Positions 7,982-15,855 of a stretch of 52,840 nucleotides of DNA are shown here, in pieces. The stretch is taken from NCBI RefSeq assembly GCF_900155475.1, contig NZ_FXAM01000006.1, positions 1 through 52,840 on the forward strand, written 5' to 3'. Numbering within the stretch: position 1 is the first letter of the stretch; each line of letters begins with the position of its first letter. Position numbers and translations under genes: made by a program. The DNA is from Methylomagnum ishizawai (GTDB lineage Bacteria > Pseudomonadota > Gammaproteobacteria > Methylococcales > Methylococcaceae). Below the pieces are notes generated by a model. It made no database searches, had not been told where the DNA came from, and saw only the letters and a list, made by a program, of their open reading frames with translations.

Positions 7982-8644
7982 ATGGCCCGCCCCGGACTTA
8001 CTTACGATCAAATCGCGGATGCAGCTAACTCTGTTGTCGCGTCGGGCAGGAAGCCGACGCTCGAATCGGTCAGGTCGATTCTTGGAAGTGGTTCCAATTC
8101 GACGATTCACTCGGCGCTTAAGAAATGGCGCGAAGCGAATCCCGCGCCCCTTTCTGCATCGACGCGCATACCGGACACCTTGCTGCTCGAGTTGAGCAGG
8201 GCGCTGGAGCGGGCCGGTACGAATGCGCGCGCGGAGCTTGAGCAGCAGTTGGCTGAAGAAAGGTCGGAGCTAGACCGAATGGCTTCGGAAACCGAAGTGC
8301 TGGAGGATAAGGTCGCCGTATTGCAGGACCAGGTCGCGCACCTACAAAGGGAGCGCGATCAAGCCGTTGCCGTTGCCGATTCGCGTGAGCGCGAGGTCCA
8401 GCGGTTACAAGACGACCTTGATGGTGAGCGCAAGCTCCGGACCTCCGCCGAAAGGGAAGTAGCGGCGCTTACCGTCCGCCTCGAAGTCGAGAGAGAAGCC
8501 CGTTCCGAAGAAAAAGAGAAAATCACTTTGCTTGAAAAGCGGATTCTTGAGGAAAGTTCGAAGGCGGCGGTATCCGAATCAATGCGGGAAACCCTGGCTG
8601 CGCAGCTTCACGAGATGCAAAAACGGGTTGAAGGTAATGGCTGA
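7982..8644 (+). CDS. KfrA-like plasmid DNA-binding protein, copy 1
   Basis: A 220-aa protein. Residues 1-60 match the KfrA N-terminal DNA-binding domain: GLTYDQIADAANSVVASGRK then a SGSNSTIHSALKKWRE recognition segment. The rest is a long alpha-helical coiled coil, dense in Glu/Arg/Gln heptads to the C-terminus. KfrA of IncP plasmids is a nucleoid-like architectural protein and autorepressor. ATG 7982, preceded by GAGG, is chosen over an upstream TTG at 7967. Its end overlaps the start of repB by 8 nt, placing it at the head of the replication series, a position that fits a replication regulator. Confidence 0.85.
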   Translation: MARPGLTYDQIADAANSVVASGRKPTLESVRSILGSGSNSTIHSALKKWREANPAPLSASTRIPDTLLLELSRALERAGTNARAELEQQLAEERSELDRMASETEVLEDKVAVLQDQVAHLQRERDQAVAVADSREREVQRLQDDLDGERKLRTSAEREVAALTVRLEVEREARSEEKEKITLLEKRILEESSKAAVSESMRETLAAQLHEMQKRVEGNG

Positions 8645-9632
8645 AGACCGGACGAGAAGGGCGGTATGTCGACAGGTTTCGGCCATGTCGTGCGATGCAT
8701 ACGAAATCGGGATCCGGGATTATGTCGAAAAGAAGATGATGATACGCGCTTGGAGTCCGAGCAAGGTCATCGAATCCGTTCCTTGGCTGAAGCGGATGAA
8801 CTTGATGTGCAACGACATTTTCATAAAACCGGCTCCCGGGTCGGAGACCGGCATTATTTTGATCGACGATATTGATTATGACACCGTCGAGCAAATGAAA
8901 ATGGATGGCTACGAGCCAATCGTTGTTGTCGAGACCTCTCCCAAAAATTATCAAGCATGGATTCGGCTTGGGAAATCGGTCCAGGAAGGGGTAAGGACTG
9001 AAGCGGCCATCCTGTTGGCGGAGGAATACGGCGGCGACCGCAATTCCGCGCACGCTCTCCATTTCGGTCGGCTGGCGGGTTTCACGAACCGGAAATCGGA
9101 GCACACGACGGCAAGGGGGCAGCCATGGGCGCTGCTTGCTTACGCCACCGACTTGAAACCCAATTTCGTCGCGTCGTCTGCTGAAAAGCTTTTAGGCGAA
9201 GCGGTTATGGCGCATGAGGACAAGGAAAGGGCGAGCAACGAACGGATGGTGCAAGCCAGGGCATCCATTCCTCTACCATCGGAGGGGTATGGATCGTTTG
9301 CTAAGTGGTACAAAGCGTTTTCGTCAAATGCGAGGAGTCCTTCGGAAGCGGATTGGAAGTTATCCGTTATCGCTTTGATGAATGGGTATGGAATCGATAT
9401 TGTCCGGCAATTGATTATGGAGCATTCGACTGGATTGCAGGACAGGAAAAAAGGGCATGTGGAGGATTATCTGGCACGGACGGTTGGAAAGGCGGAGATA
9501 TGGGTTGAAATGTTGGCGAGCGGGGTTTTCGTGGAATACGAAAAGGTCAAGCATAAGCTTCTTAGGCTTGCCCAAGAGCGTGCACGAGAAAGGGAGCGGG
9601 AAGGAAACAGACGGCAATTAACTGCGGAATAA
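8637..9632 (+). CDS. repB: RepB-type DNA primase (IncQ RepB'-like), copy 1
   Basis: A 331-aa protein, close to the size of the free RepB' primase of RSF1010. Hallmarks are RAWSPSKVIESVPWLKRMN, NDIFIKPAPGSE, IILIDDIDYDTVEQMK, VVVETSPKNYQAWIRL and FGRLAGFTNRKSEHT, all in family order. IDD and the later HFGRLAGF segment belong to the archaeo-eukaryotic-primase-like active site. The protein would prime leading-strand synthesis from single-strand initiation hairpins at oriV, without DnaG. Here the primase is not fused to a MobA relaxase. It overlaps the kfrA-like gene by 8 nt. Copy 2 is frameshifted near 51936 and has a local difference near 51611; this copy matches the family better. Confidence 0.9.
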   Translation: MAEDRTRRAVCRQVSAMSCDAYEIGIRDYVEKKMMIRAWSPSKVIESVPWLKRMNLMCNDIFIKPAPGSETGIILIDDIDYDTVEQMKMDGYEPIVVVETSPKNYQAWIRLGKSVQEGVRTEAAILLAEEYGGDRNSAHALHFGRLAGFTNRKSEHTTARGQPWALLAYATDLKPNFVASSAEKLLGEAVMAHEDKERASNERMVQARASIPLPSEGYGSFAKWYKAFSSNARSPSEADWKLSVIALMNGYGIDIVRQLIMEHSTGLQDRKKGHVEDYLARTVGKAEIWVEMLASGVFVEYEKVKHKLLRLAQERAREREREGNRRQLTAE

Positions 9633-9641
9633 CTGGGGGGT

Positions 9642-9671
9642 GGTCTCGTGGGACGGGCATCGCACGAGACC
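9642..9671. promoter_or_regulatory. 9-bp perfect stem-loop between repB and repA
   Basis: GGTCTCGTG (9642-9650) pairs with CACGAGACC (9663-9671) around a 12-nt loop in the only gap of the rep series. No T-run follows, so it is not a classical terminator. It could limit read-through, stabilise the downstream mRNA, or be an operator. Present identically in copy 2. Confidence 0.55.
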
Positions 9672-9704
9672 GCGCCATAATCATTGATGTGATTGGATCC
9701 GAGT

Positions 9705-10574
9705 ATGGCAATTGATATTTTACACTGTTACGAAGAAAAACCGAAAATTCGTGAATACGTTTTGCCGGGCTTGCTGCCCGGCAAAGTGGGGGCCATGGTG
9801 AGTCCTGGTGGTCTTGGCAAATCCATCTTGTCGCTCATGCTCTCGCATGTTGTCGCCGGGGGTGCCGACTTGCTTGGTCTTGAGCGATGCCAGACGGGGC
9901 GGGTTGTGTACTTGTCCGCAGAGGACGACGCGGAAATCCTGCATTCGAGGCTGCACGCGATAGGTAGGTTGCTGACCGAAGAGCAGCGTGGCCGTTGTGT
10001 GCGCAATCTCCTGGTCGAGGATCTCACATCGCACATGCCGGATATGTTGGGAGGCAATGGTCGAGCGTGGCGGGAATCCATTGAGAACCTTGCGACCGGT
10101 TCGCGGCTTTTATTTCTGGATACCCTTCGCAGCTTTCATGCGGGAGATGAAAACGATGCATCCTTAATGTCTGTGCTAATTGGGCACATGAGAGGAATTG
10201 CTTCCAGGACCGGTTGTGCGATCATTTTCCTGCACCATACGAGCAAGTGGATGTCGACGAGCGGGCAGGGTGACGCGCAACAAGCATCCCGAGGTTCAAG
10301 CGTACTGACGGATAATATCAGGTGGCAAAGTTACCTCGTGGCGATGTCAGAAAACGAAGCAAAGCGGTTTTGTCTTGAAACCTCGGAGAAACCCATCGGT
10401 GTCGAGAATAGGCATTATTACGTTCGCTTTGGGATTTCAAAACATAACTATGGTGGACCCATTAATGATAAGTGGTTCAGACGTGGAAATGAAGGAATCT
10501 TTGAATCTGTTAACCTCAGCGTTGGCGTTAAAAAAGAGAGAGAAAACCGGAAGCGTGGGGACGTCAATGTATGA
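9705..10574 (+). CDS. repA: RepA-type replicative helicase (IncQ-like), copy 1 complete
   Basis: A 289-aa RecA-fold hexameric helicase, near the 279 aa of RSF1010 RepA. Walker A is SPGGLGKS at about residues 34-41, Walker B is RLLFLDTL around residue 133, and IIFLHHTSK is the following sensor-like strand. The protein unwinds oriV after RepC binding. The gene starts at ATG 9705 (TTG 9693 is possible), 72 bp after repB, behind a stem-loop. It ends 8 nt inside repC, so the two are coupled. Copy 2 is cut by the window end and frameshifted. Confidence 0.9.
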   Translation: MAIDILHCYEEKPKIREYVLPGLLPGKVGAMVSPGGLGKSILSLMLSHVVAGGADLLGLERCQTGRVVYLSAEDDAEILHSRLHAIGRLLTEEQRGRCVRNLLVEDLTSHMPDMLGGNGRAWRESIENLATGSRLLFLDTLRSFHAGDENDASLMSVLIGHMRGIASRTGCAIIFLHHTSKWMSTSGQGDAQQASRGSSVLTDNIRWQSYLVAMSENEAKRFCLETSEKPIGVENRHYYVRFGISKHNYGGPINDKWFRRGNEGIFESVNLSVGVKKERENRKRGDVNV

Positions 10575-11415
10575 TCTAACCCACGCGCGTCACGACCCCG
10601 CTCACTGTCTTGCACCAGGCCTTTTTCGCGGATTGAAGAGGGGGGATTATAAAAAACAAAAACTCGACGTTAGATATGAATACGGAAAAGATGAATGGAT
10701 TCATTTTGCTGGTTTTGAGCCGCTCGGCGCACCCGAGCTTAGGCTTTTGCAAGGTATCGTTGCCATGGCTGGACCCTCGGATTTGCTTCTTGACCTGGAT
10801 AACCCCAAAAGCGATTTAGGAAAGCAACTAAGCCTGTTTTTGGATCCAAGGTTTGAGGCTATTAAGGATGATGCCAGGGTCGTTAAGTCTAGCCTGTGGA
10901 AACTGATGCATGAAATTGGATATAGCTCTGATGATAAAAAGAGCCGTGCTTCCGTCATGGATAGCATTCGTAGATTATCCGCAGTTTCTATTTTTATCAG
11001 GAAAGGAAAAAAAGAATGCGGTTTTCATCTATTAAGCTATTTGACCGATGAAACAGATGGTAAGCTTTTAATAGCTTTAAACCCAAGAATTACGGGGGCA
11101 GTGATTGGATTAAGGCCTTATGCAAGGATTGAGCTTTCCGAGACTAGGGCATTATCGAGCGATTCAGCGCGGCTGATTCATCAAAGGTTATGTGGCTTCA
11201 TTGATCCCGGAAAAATGCATAAGTCGGATATTAGGATTGAAACATTATCTGAGTATGTATGGCCCGAAGAGGCGGGTGCCAGTGCAATGCGTGACCGTAT
11301 GGCAACTGTTCGCAAAGCGATGAAAGAAATCGAAAGCCTTGGGTGGACAGCCACAGAAACTGTTCGCGGGAAATTCAAAATCGGTAGACCACCAGTTGCC
11401 AAGGTCTCTCCATAA
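10567..11415 (+). CDS. repC: RepC iteron-binding initiator (IncQ-like)
   Basis: A 282-aa protein, almost the length of RSF1010 RepC (283 aa), which it strongly resembles. Shared blocks are THARHDPAHCLAPGLFR, LKRGDYKKQKLDVRYEYG, GLQG-like LLQGIVAMAGP, ARLIHQRLCGFIDPGK and YVWPEEA. RepC binds iterons and opens oriV for RepA and RepB. ATG 10567 was chosen because it gives the family N-terminus, has GGGGA seven nt upstream, and overlaps the repA stop by 8 nt. An upstream in-frame ATG (10489) would add 26 unlike residues. The likely DNA target is the 22-bp iteron set about 1.2 kb downstream. Confidence 0.93.
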   Translation: MYDLTHARHDPAHCLAPGLFRGLKRGDYKKQKLDVRYEYGKDEWIHFAGFEPLGAPELRLLQGIVAMAGPSDLLLDLDNPKSDLGKQLSLFLDPRFEAIKDDARVVKSSLWKLMHEIGYSSDDKKSRASVMDSIRRLSAVSIFIRKGKKECGFHLLSYLTDETDGKLLIALNPRITGAVIGLRPYARIELSETRALSSDSARLIHQRLCGFIDPGKMHKSDIRIETLSEYVWPEEAGASAMRDRMATVRKAMKEIESLGWTATETVRGKFKIGRPPVAKVSP

Positions 11416-11479
11416 GAATCGGGCAGGCGATTTATCACCCCTGGTCCAGGATTCCCTAGGCCTGGGGTTCCCGCCGGAC

Positions 11480-12327
11480 GGTGGACTTCGGCACCTACAA
11501 CCCCCCTCTACCGGCAGGAGGCTATCTTCGAACAGGCGGGCCTTTCGATCCCGCGCTCGACCCTGGCCCAGTGGATCGGCCAGTGCGGGGTAGCGCTGCA
11601 CCCCCTGGCCGAGGCCCTCAAGGCGGAAGTACTCGGGCAGCCCGTGCTGCACGCCGACGAGACCCCGGTCGCCATGCTGAAGCCCGACTCCGGCAAGACC
11701 CACCGCGCCTACCTCCGGGCCGTCCTCTACGACTTCGCCGAGACCCGCGCCGGGCAGAACGCCCGCGACTTCCTCGGCGACTGGCGCGGCACCCTGGTCT
11801 GCGACGACTACGCGGGCTACAAGGCGCCGAGGCCGGCTGCTTGGCCCACGCCCGCCGCAAGTTCCACGAGATCCACGTCCAGCACCAAAGCCCGGTCGCC
11901 ACCGGGGCGCTCGGGTTCTTCCAGAAGCTCTACCGCGTCGAGCGCGAGGTCGCCGACCTCGATCCCGAAGCCGGGTCACGGCTCCGGCAGGAGCAGGCCC
12001 GCCCCCTGGTCGCGGCTATGCACGCCTGGCTGACCGGGAAGCGGAGCCAGGTGCCCGACGGCTCGGCCATCGACTATTCCCACAAGCGTTGGGCTTCGCT
12101 CACCCGTTTCCTCAAGGACCCGGGCGTGCCCGTGGACAATAATTGGCTGGAGAATCGAATCCGCCTGTCGCCCTGGGTCGCCGTTACTGGCTGTTCGCCG
12201 GAATCTGCGCGCGGGCCAGCGCGCCGCCGCGCTCATGAGCCTGATCCAGTCCGCCAAGCTCAACGGCCACGATCCCTACGCCTACCTCAAGGACGTCATG
12301 GACCGCCTGCCCACCCACCCAGCCTAG
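11480..12327 (+). pseudogene. IS66-family transposase (TnpC) remnant, frameshifted
   Basis: Plus-strand frames together read an IS66 DDE transposase: HADETPVAMLKPDSGKTH (first catalytic Asp), VCDDYAGYKA (second Asp), CLAHARRKFHE, then VDNNWLENRIR near the catalytic Glu. A final AALMSLIQSAKLNGHDPYAY runs to the stop near 12327. At least three frame changes separate these parts and the N-terminal zinc-finger region is missing, so it is inactive. It sits directly after repC, between the rep genes and the candidate origin. tnpA and tnpB of IS66 are absent. Confidence 0.75.
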
Positions 12328-12516
12328 CTGACCGGGGCTTTTCTCCATGGTTTTTCTATGACCTAGCGGCGTATCTTCAAGCGCCGAGCCATGCCCATCC
12401 GCTTCAATTTCAGACCAACTTCCGTCTGCCCACCGGCCCCAATACGTTTCTAAGGAAAGCCGCGAAGATTCGACGTTCCTGAGTCGGCGGGAAATCCTAA
12501 ACGCATGAGTTTGTCC

Positions 12517-12588
12517 GGACTCCGTCGGCGTTATCCCGGCAAATACTATATAAAATTTATGGTTTACGACGGGACGCGACCCGTTTTT
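12517..12588. repeat. 72-bp imperfect direct repeat, left copy (contains one iteron)
   Basis: The segment from GGACTCCGTCGGCGTTATCC to ACCCGTTTT recurs in the same orientation at 13206-13277 with about 75 percent identity. It includes one iteron-like unit at 12524-12545. The pair brackets the candidate origin. Confidence 0.6.
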
Positions 12589-12630
12589 TGCCTCTTCTCG
12601 ACCCGCTGGAACCCTTGCCACGCCTGGGCT

Positions 12631-12696
12631 GTCGACGTTATCCCGGTAAATTGTCGACGTTATCCCGGTAAATTGTCGACGTTATCCCGGTAACTT
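12631..12696. repeat. Three tandem 22-bp iterons, candidate oriV
   Basis: The unit GTCGACGTTATCCCGGTAAA plus TT occurs head to tail at 12631-12652, 12653-12674 and 12675-12696, the last diverging at its final bases. Related single units (GTCGGCGTTATCCCGG) lie at 12524-12545 and 13213-13234. IncQ origins carry 20-22-bp iterons bound by RepC, and repC is 1.2 kb upstream. An AT-rich tract with long T and A runs follows immediately, as expected for the melting region. I therefore take this as oriV. Confidence 0.75.
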
Positions 12697-12755
12697 TCCG
12701 ATTCCGCAGTTTTTTTAATCCATTGAAATCAGTGACTTAAAAAAAAAGCGTCCAA

Positions 12756-12775
12756 GATATTTCTCCAGAAATATC
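12756..12775. repeat. 20-bp palindrome beside the iterons
   Basis: GATATTTCT and AGAAATATC form a perfect 9-bp inverted repeat separated by CC. It lies just after the A-run of the AT-rich region. It may be a protein-binding site or part of a strand-initiation structure of the origin. Confidence 0.5.
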
Positions 12776-12780
12776 CAGCC

Positions 12781-12815
12781 GCTCGGTGGGAGGCGCAGCC
12801 GACCTCCCACTGAGC
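12781..12815. repeat. 13-bp stem-loop in origin region (possible ssi site)
   Basis: GCTCGGTGGGAGG (12781-12793) pairs with CCTCCCACTGAGC (12803-12815), with one mismatch and a 9-nt loop. IncQ origins hold two hairpin-forming single-strand initiation sites recognised by the RepB primase. This is the strongest hairpin of the region. Confidence 0.5.
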
Positions 12816-12937
12816 TTGCTGCTACCACTGTCTTGGTTTCAACAGCACACCCCCTGGGTTACTGAGCTTCTGTGGCGGCGAAAGGAAACCGGCAAAGATT
12901 CGACGTTTCCACAAACCGAGGCGTTCGCCACACACCG

Positions 12938-12958
12938 CCGCCCCTCCCTGCGGGGCGG
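12938..12958. repeat. 7-bp GC stem-loop in origin region
   Basis: CCGCCCC and GGGGCGG flank a 7-nt loop. It is a second hairpin candidate in the stretch between the two 72-bp direct repeats. A 13-mer AAGATTCGACGTT also recurs at 12465 and 12895, sharing TCGACGTT with the iterons. Confidence 0.35.
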
Positions 12959-13205
12959 AAAAGGAAAAAGACGGGGCCGGAGAGCGTTGTCGTTGTGGGA
13001 ACTCTCGGCGGAAAAGGGAAGTGCCGCATCCCGTCCACGGGTGCGATTGGCGTCAATTACGTATTGGTCGATGGGGCAATAGAGAGGGGAACAACGCATC
13101 CAGGTCTCGGGTTTGTGTGGGTAAGCTGGGGTCGTTTTGCGTGTCCTAGGCATCTTGGGTGCATAAGGACGCTCATGCATCAGTGTGCCAATCCACTCAG
13201 GTACT

Positions 13206-13277
13206 GGACTCTGTCGGCGTTATCCCGGTAAATACCACACCATATTTATGGATTAATTGCTGGGCCAGACCCGTTTT
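13206..13277. repeat. 72-bp imperfect direct repeat, right copy (contains one iteron)
   Basis: Same orientation as 12517-12588, and includes the unit GTCGGCGTTATCCCGGTAAA at 13213-13232. Both members point the same way, so they are not terminal inverted repeats of a transposon. They are more likely duplicated origin sequence. Confidence 0.6.
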
Positions 13278-13428
13278 CAGGACTCCTGATCTGTAGAGTC
13301 GGAGTTCGGCTCGATGCTGGTGAACAGGGGCAACAGTGCGTCTTGGCAGGGTGGGGGGTGGAAGGGCTGGAGCCGTTCCGCTTGTCGGGGGTTGAGTAGC
13401 AACGGAACCGAAAACCTTGGTAAGCGGA

Positions 13429-15014
13429 TCACTCCATCTCGGGTACCGCGTTGGCGGGGTCGCGCAGGGGCCGCAGGTGTCCACGGGCGACCCCGTCGGG
13501 CAATCGGGCAAGTTGAAGCTGTAGCGGCCCAGCATGTTGATATGCCCGGAGCCCAGCGGCGATAGCCTGGCCAAATCCTCGTCGTGTACCGCGAAGCCTT
13601 GCCAACGGCGGACGCGGGTGACGGGGACGGCCAGGGCGCCGAAGGCAATAACCGTCCCGCGAGTGCGGTCGTGCGGCGTAGGGAACGCCGTACGTAGTGG
13701 GACACGCTTTTCCGGGAGCTCGACCCGTGGGAGCCGGGCGGCCACGGCCTCGCGCAGGGCGACGAGGGTCGCAGGCTCCTCCAGCCGGTCCAAGCCGGTC
13801 AGGACCAGGGCCTCGCCGTCGCCTTCCGGTTCGAAGCGCACGCTGCCGTTGCGCGGCAGGTGGGCCGCCACGGCGCGATAGGCCTGGTCGAGCCGCGCCG
13901 TCAGGCCGCCCACCGCTTCGGCGGCCACCGGGGAATGGCCCAGGGTCCGGCACACCGTCGGCCGCGTGGTCCTTCCAGGAGGCCGATCCGGGAATCCGCG
14001 TAGCGGAGGCTGGGGGCGGCGAAGATATCCCGGCACCGGAGGGCCTGGCGCAGCCGGTCGGCCAGGCAGAGGGTCCAGGCGCGGCGGTCCACGGCCTCCA
14101 GGGGTTGGACCCGACGCTTCCAAGAGGGCGGCACGAATTGGAGGGGGAAGGTGCGGACGAAGGCTAAAAGGACCGCCAGCCGCCGGTCCTCCGGCAGGCG
14201 CGCCATGCGCCCTGGCGGAGCCGGCGAAGCGGGCCAGGGCCAGCACCCGGGTTTGGGGCAGGTGGTCCGTGGCGGGTAGCCCGTCCGCCAGCCGGCGCAC
14301 CTCTTCCAGGCGGTCGGCCGCGCGGACGAGTCCGGGGATGCTGGCGCGGGTCGGCCCCGTGCGCAACCGGTCCAAAGCGCTCTGGCGGGCGCCGTCGGCA
14401 GGCACCAGGAGGGCTTCCAACCGCTGTTTCTGCTCCGGGTCCAGCGGCTCCGCCAGGCACCGCCAGAATCGCCAGAATCGCCGGTTCGCCCGGCCACGGA
14501 CCCGGGCGATGACCCGTTCCAGGGTGCTGGCACCGGGTAGGACGACCTTGGACGAGACCAGCCATGCCGTGGCCCGGTCGAACAAGGCGCCGGGCCGGTC
14601 CGGGCCGGTCCAGCACAGCGCATACAGCCACCGGTGCAGGCGGAACCGCACCGGCCCCTCGGAGAAGTCCCGATAGCCGTACTGCACGCGGATTTCCACG
14701 GGATGCCTCCACCGCCACGGACTGGTCCGGTACCCGTCCAGGGAGGCTTGGCCATCAAGGCCCAATTGGGCCGCCACGAAGCGGACGGCCACGGCCGGCA
14801 CCTCGCACGGGTCTTCCAGGAACGTCCCGAGGAACCGCACGGTGCCCAGTTGCACCGCGCAGCCCAGGCGCATGTGTTCGCCGCGCCGGGACCCCACGAA
14901 GGCGCGGTCGGTGTCGTCAAGATGGAAATACCGGGCCAGCTGCTCCGGGGAGGGGTCGCCGGAATACCGGCCGTAGCGTTGCGCCTGCTCATCGGAAAGG
15001 AACCCAACCGGCAT
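13429..15014 (-). pseudogene. tnpA: tnpA of the Tn3-family element, internally deleted and frameshifted
   Basis: The N-terminal part from ATG 15014 (MPVGFLSDEQAQRYGRY, then DDTDRAFVGSRRGEHMRLG) is the DUF4158-like DNA-binding region of Tn3 transposases. Near the 3' end, LARLSPLGSGHINMLGRYSF and RPLRDPANAVPEME match the normal extreme C-terminus. Between them the frame jumps from LPRVELPE to near the end, so the DDE catalytic core is missing. The product would be about 530 residues against the usual ~970-1000. Additional frame changes occur near 14200 and 13500. It cannot be an active transposase. Confidence 0.85.
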
Positions 15015-15553
15015 CAGCGCCGGTCCGGGGCGGCCAGCGCGCGATAGACCGAGGCCCGGCTCACCCCGAGGCGGCGGGCGATTTCCGTGGCGCCCAGGCC
15101 TTCCTCGGTCCGCAGGCGCCGGATCTCCGCCCGGTCGACCGAGGGCTTCCGGCCCCGGTAGGCCCCGCGGCGCTTGGCGAGGGCGATGCCTTCCCTCTGG
15201 CGTTCGCGGCGGAGGTTGGTTTCGAACTCGGCGAACACGCCGAGCATGTCGAGGAAGGCCTTGCCGGCCGCGTGGCCGGTGTCGATGGGCTGTTCGGTGG
15301 CCTTCAGGGCGATGCCGCGCCGCTTCAGGTCGGCCACGATATCTTGCAGGTCCTTGAGGCTCCGGGCCAGGCGGTCGATGCGGGTCACCACCAGCGTGTC
15401 GCCGGGACGGAGGAAGGTCAGGAGGAGTTCCAGTTCCGTCCGGCCTTCGCGCCGGGCACCGCTGGCCTTTTCGGCCCGGACCACCTCGCAGCCGGCGGCC
15501 CGCAGCGCCATATAGCGTATCGAATAGGCGGGGACAACCCTATTGGAACATAG
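15014..15553 (-). pseudogene. tnpR: tnpR serine resolvase of the Tn3-family element, N-terminus lost
   Basis: The frame reads ALRAAGCEVVRAEKASGARR, LVVTRIDRLARSLKDLQDIV, FAEFETNLRRERQREGI and a C-terminal HTH (LGATEIARRLGVSRASVYRAL). These are the parts of a Tn3-type resolvase after residue ~20. The usual start (xIGYARVST with the catalytic serine) is absent; unrelated sequence precedes ALRAAGCE. The end overlaps the tnpA start (TGATG). The resolvase is therefore inactive, though its HTH could still bind res. Confidence 0.75.
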
Positions 15554-15676
15554 GAAACGTCTCATGGCGTTCGTTCCGGAAGGGTTAACCCCAATGGGAA
15601 ACATGCCGCCGAAGCCGCCGGAATCAAGGGCCTCAATCCTTACCAAGGTTTTCGGTTCCGTTGCTACTCAACCCCC

Positions 15677-15855
15677 GAGTCCTGGGTGATCTGGAGCGCC
15701 TTGCTGGGGTTTCATGGCTTCTCCCTACCTTTCTGGAAAACGTTCTATGTCGCCAGAGTGAGAATCCACAAAAACCATGATCTGTGCAGTTTTTGGTAGA
15801 TTTGCGGTTGTGTGTGATAAGCTGATTCCGTGCAAAACCCGGTTGAGGATTAAGA
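15677..15855 (+). promoter_or_regulatory. Promoter region of the type I R-M operon
   Basis: 179 bp between the transposon end and hsdM, with no gene. GTTGAGGAT just before the ATG provides the ribosome-binding site (GAGG about 10 nt upstream). I see no clear promoter match. The transposon end lies close enough that its insertion could have altered expression of the operon. Confidence 0.4.

Larger units (their letters stand above)
1..10189. repeat. Terminal redundancy, copy 1 (same DNA as 42660-52840)
   Basis: The first 10.2 kb reappears at the end of the window in the same orientation. The offset drifts from 42659 to 42651 because of about 16 small differences. Nearly all are 1-nt changes in homopolymers, for example near 661, 2070, 2527, 2980, 4030, 5911 and 9861. 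The exception is a short multi-base difference near 8956-8975. This is the signature of a circular molecule assembled past its own start, with consensus errors, rather than a biological duplication. Confidence 0.95.
12697..13205. other. Non-coding origin-like region
   Basis: No gene is supported here. It begins with an AT-rich tract containing a 7-T run and a 9-A run (12706-12747), then palindromes, then GC-rich sequence. Short frames on both strands lack ribosome-binding sites and domains. The lack of coding sense over more than 500 bp beside iterons supports an origin role. Confidence 0.5.
13387..15676. mobile_element. Tn3-family transposon derivative with 38-bp perfect inverted ends
   Basis: The left end (13387-13424) begins GGGGGTTGAG and finishes CCTTGGTAAG. 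The right end (15639-15676) is its exact reverse complement. Length (38 bp), the G-rich outer tip and the GGAACCGAAAACC...TAAG inner part are typical of Tn3-family ends. The 2290-bp element holds an internally deleted tnpA and an N-terminally truncated tnpR, both on the minus strand. Flanking 5-mers (TTGTC and GAGTC) are not a clean target duplication. It would need a transposase in trans to move. Confidence 0.88.

Noticed and set aside
12631-12696. Short tandem repeats that could be taken for a CRISPR array
   Set aside because: The 22-bp units are contiguous with no spacers, there are only three, and no cas gene is nearby. They fit replication iterons.
12517-13277. Transposon bounded by the 72-bp repeats
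   Set aside because: The repeats are in the same orientation and enclose no transposase. The Tn3-type element has its own 38-bp inverted ends further right.
13197-13428. C-terminal extension of tnpA past the left transposon end
   Set aside because: One frame stays open there, but the correct tnpA end (ANAVPEME) stops at 13429, just inside the 38-bp end.
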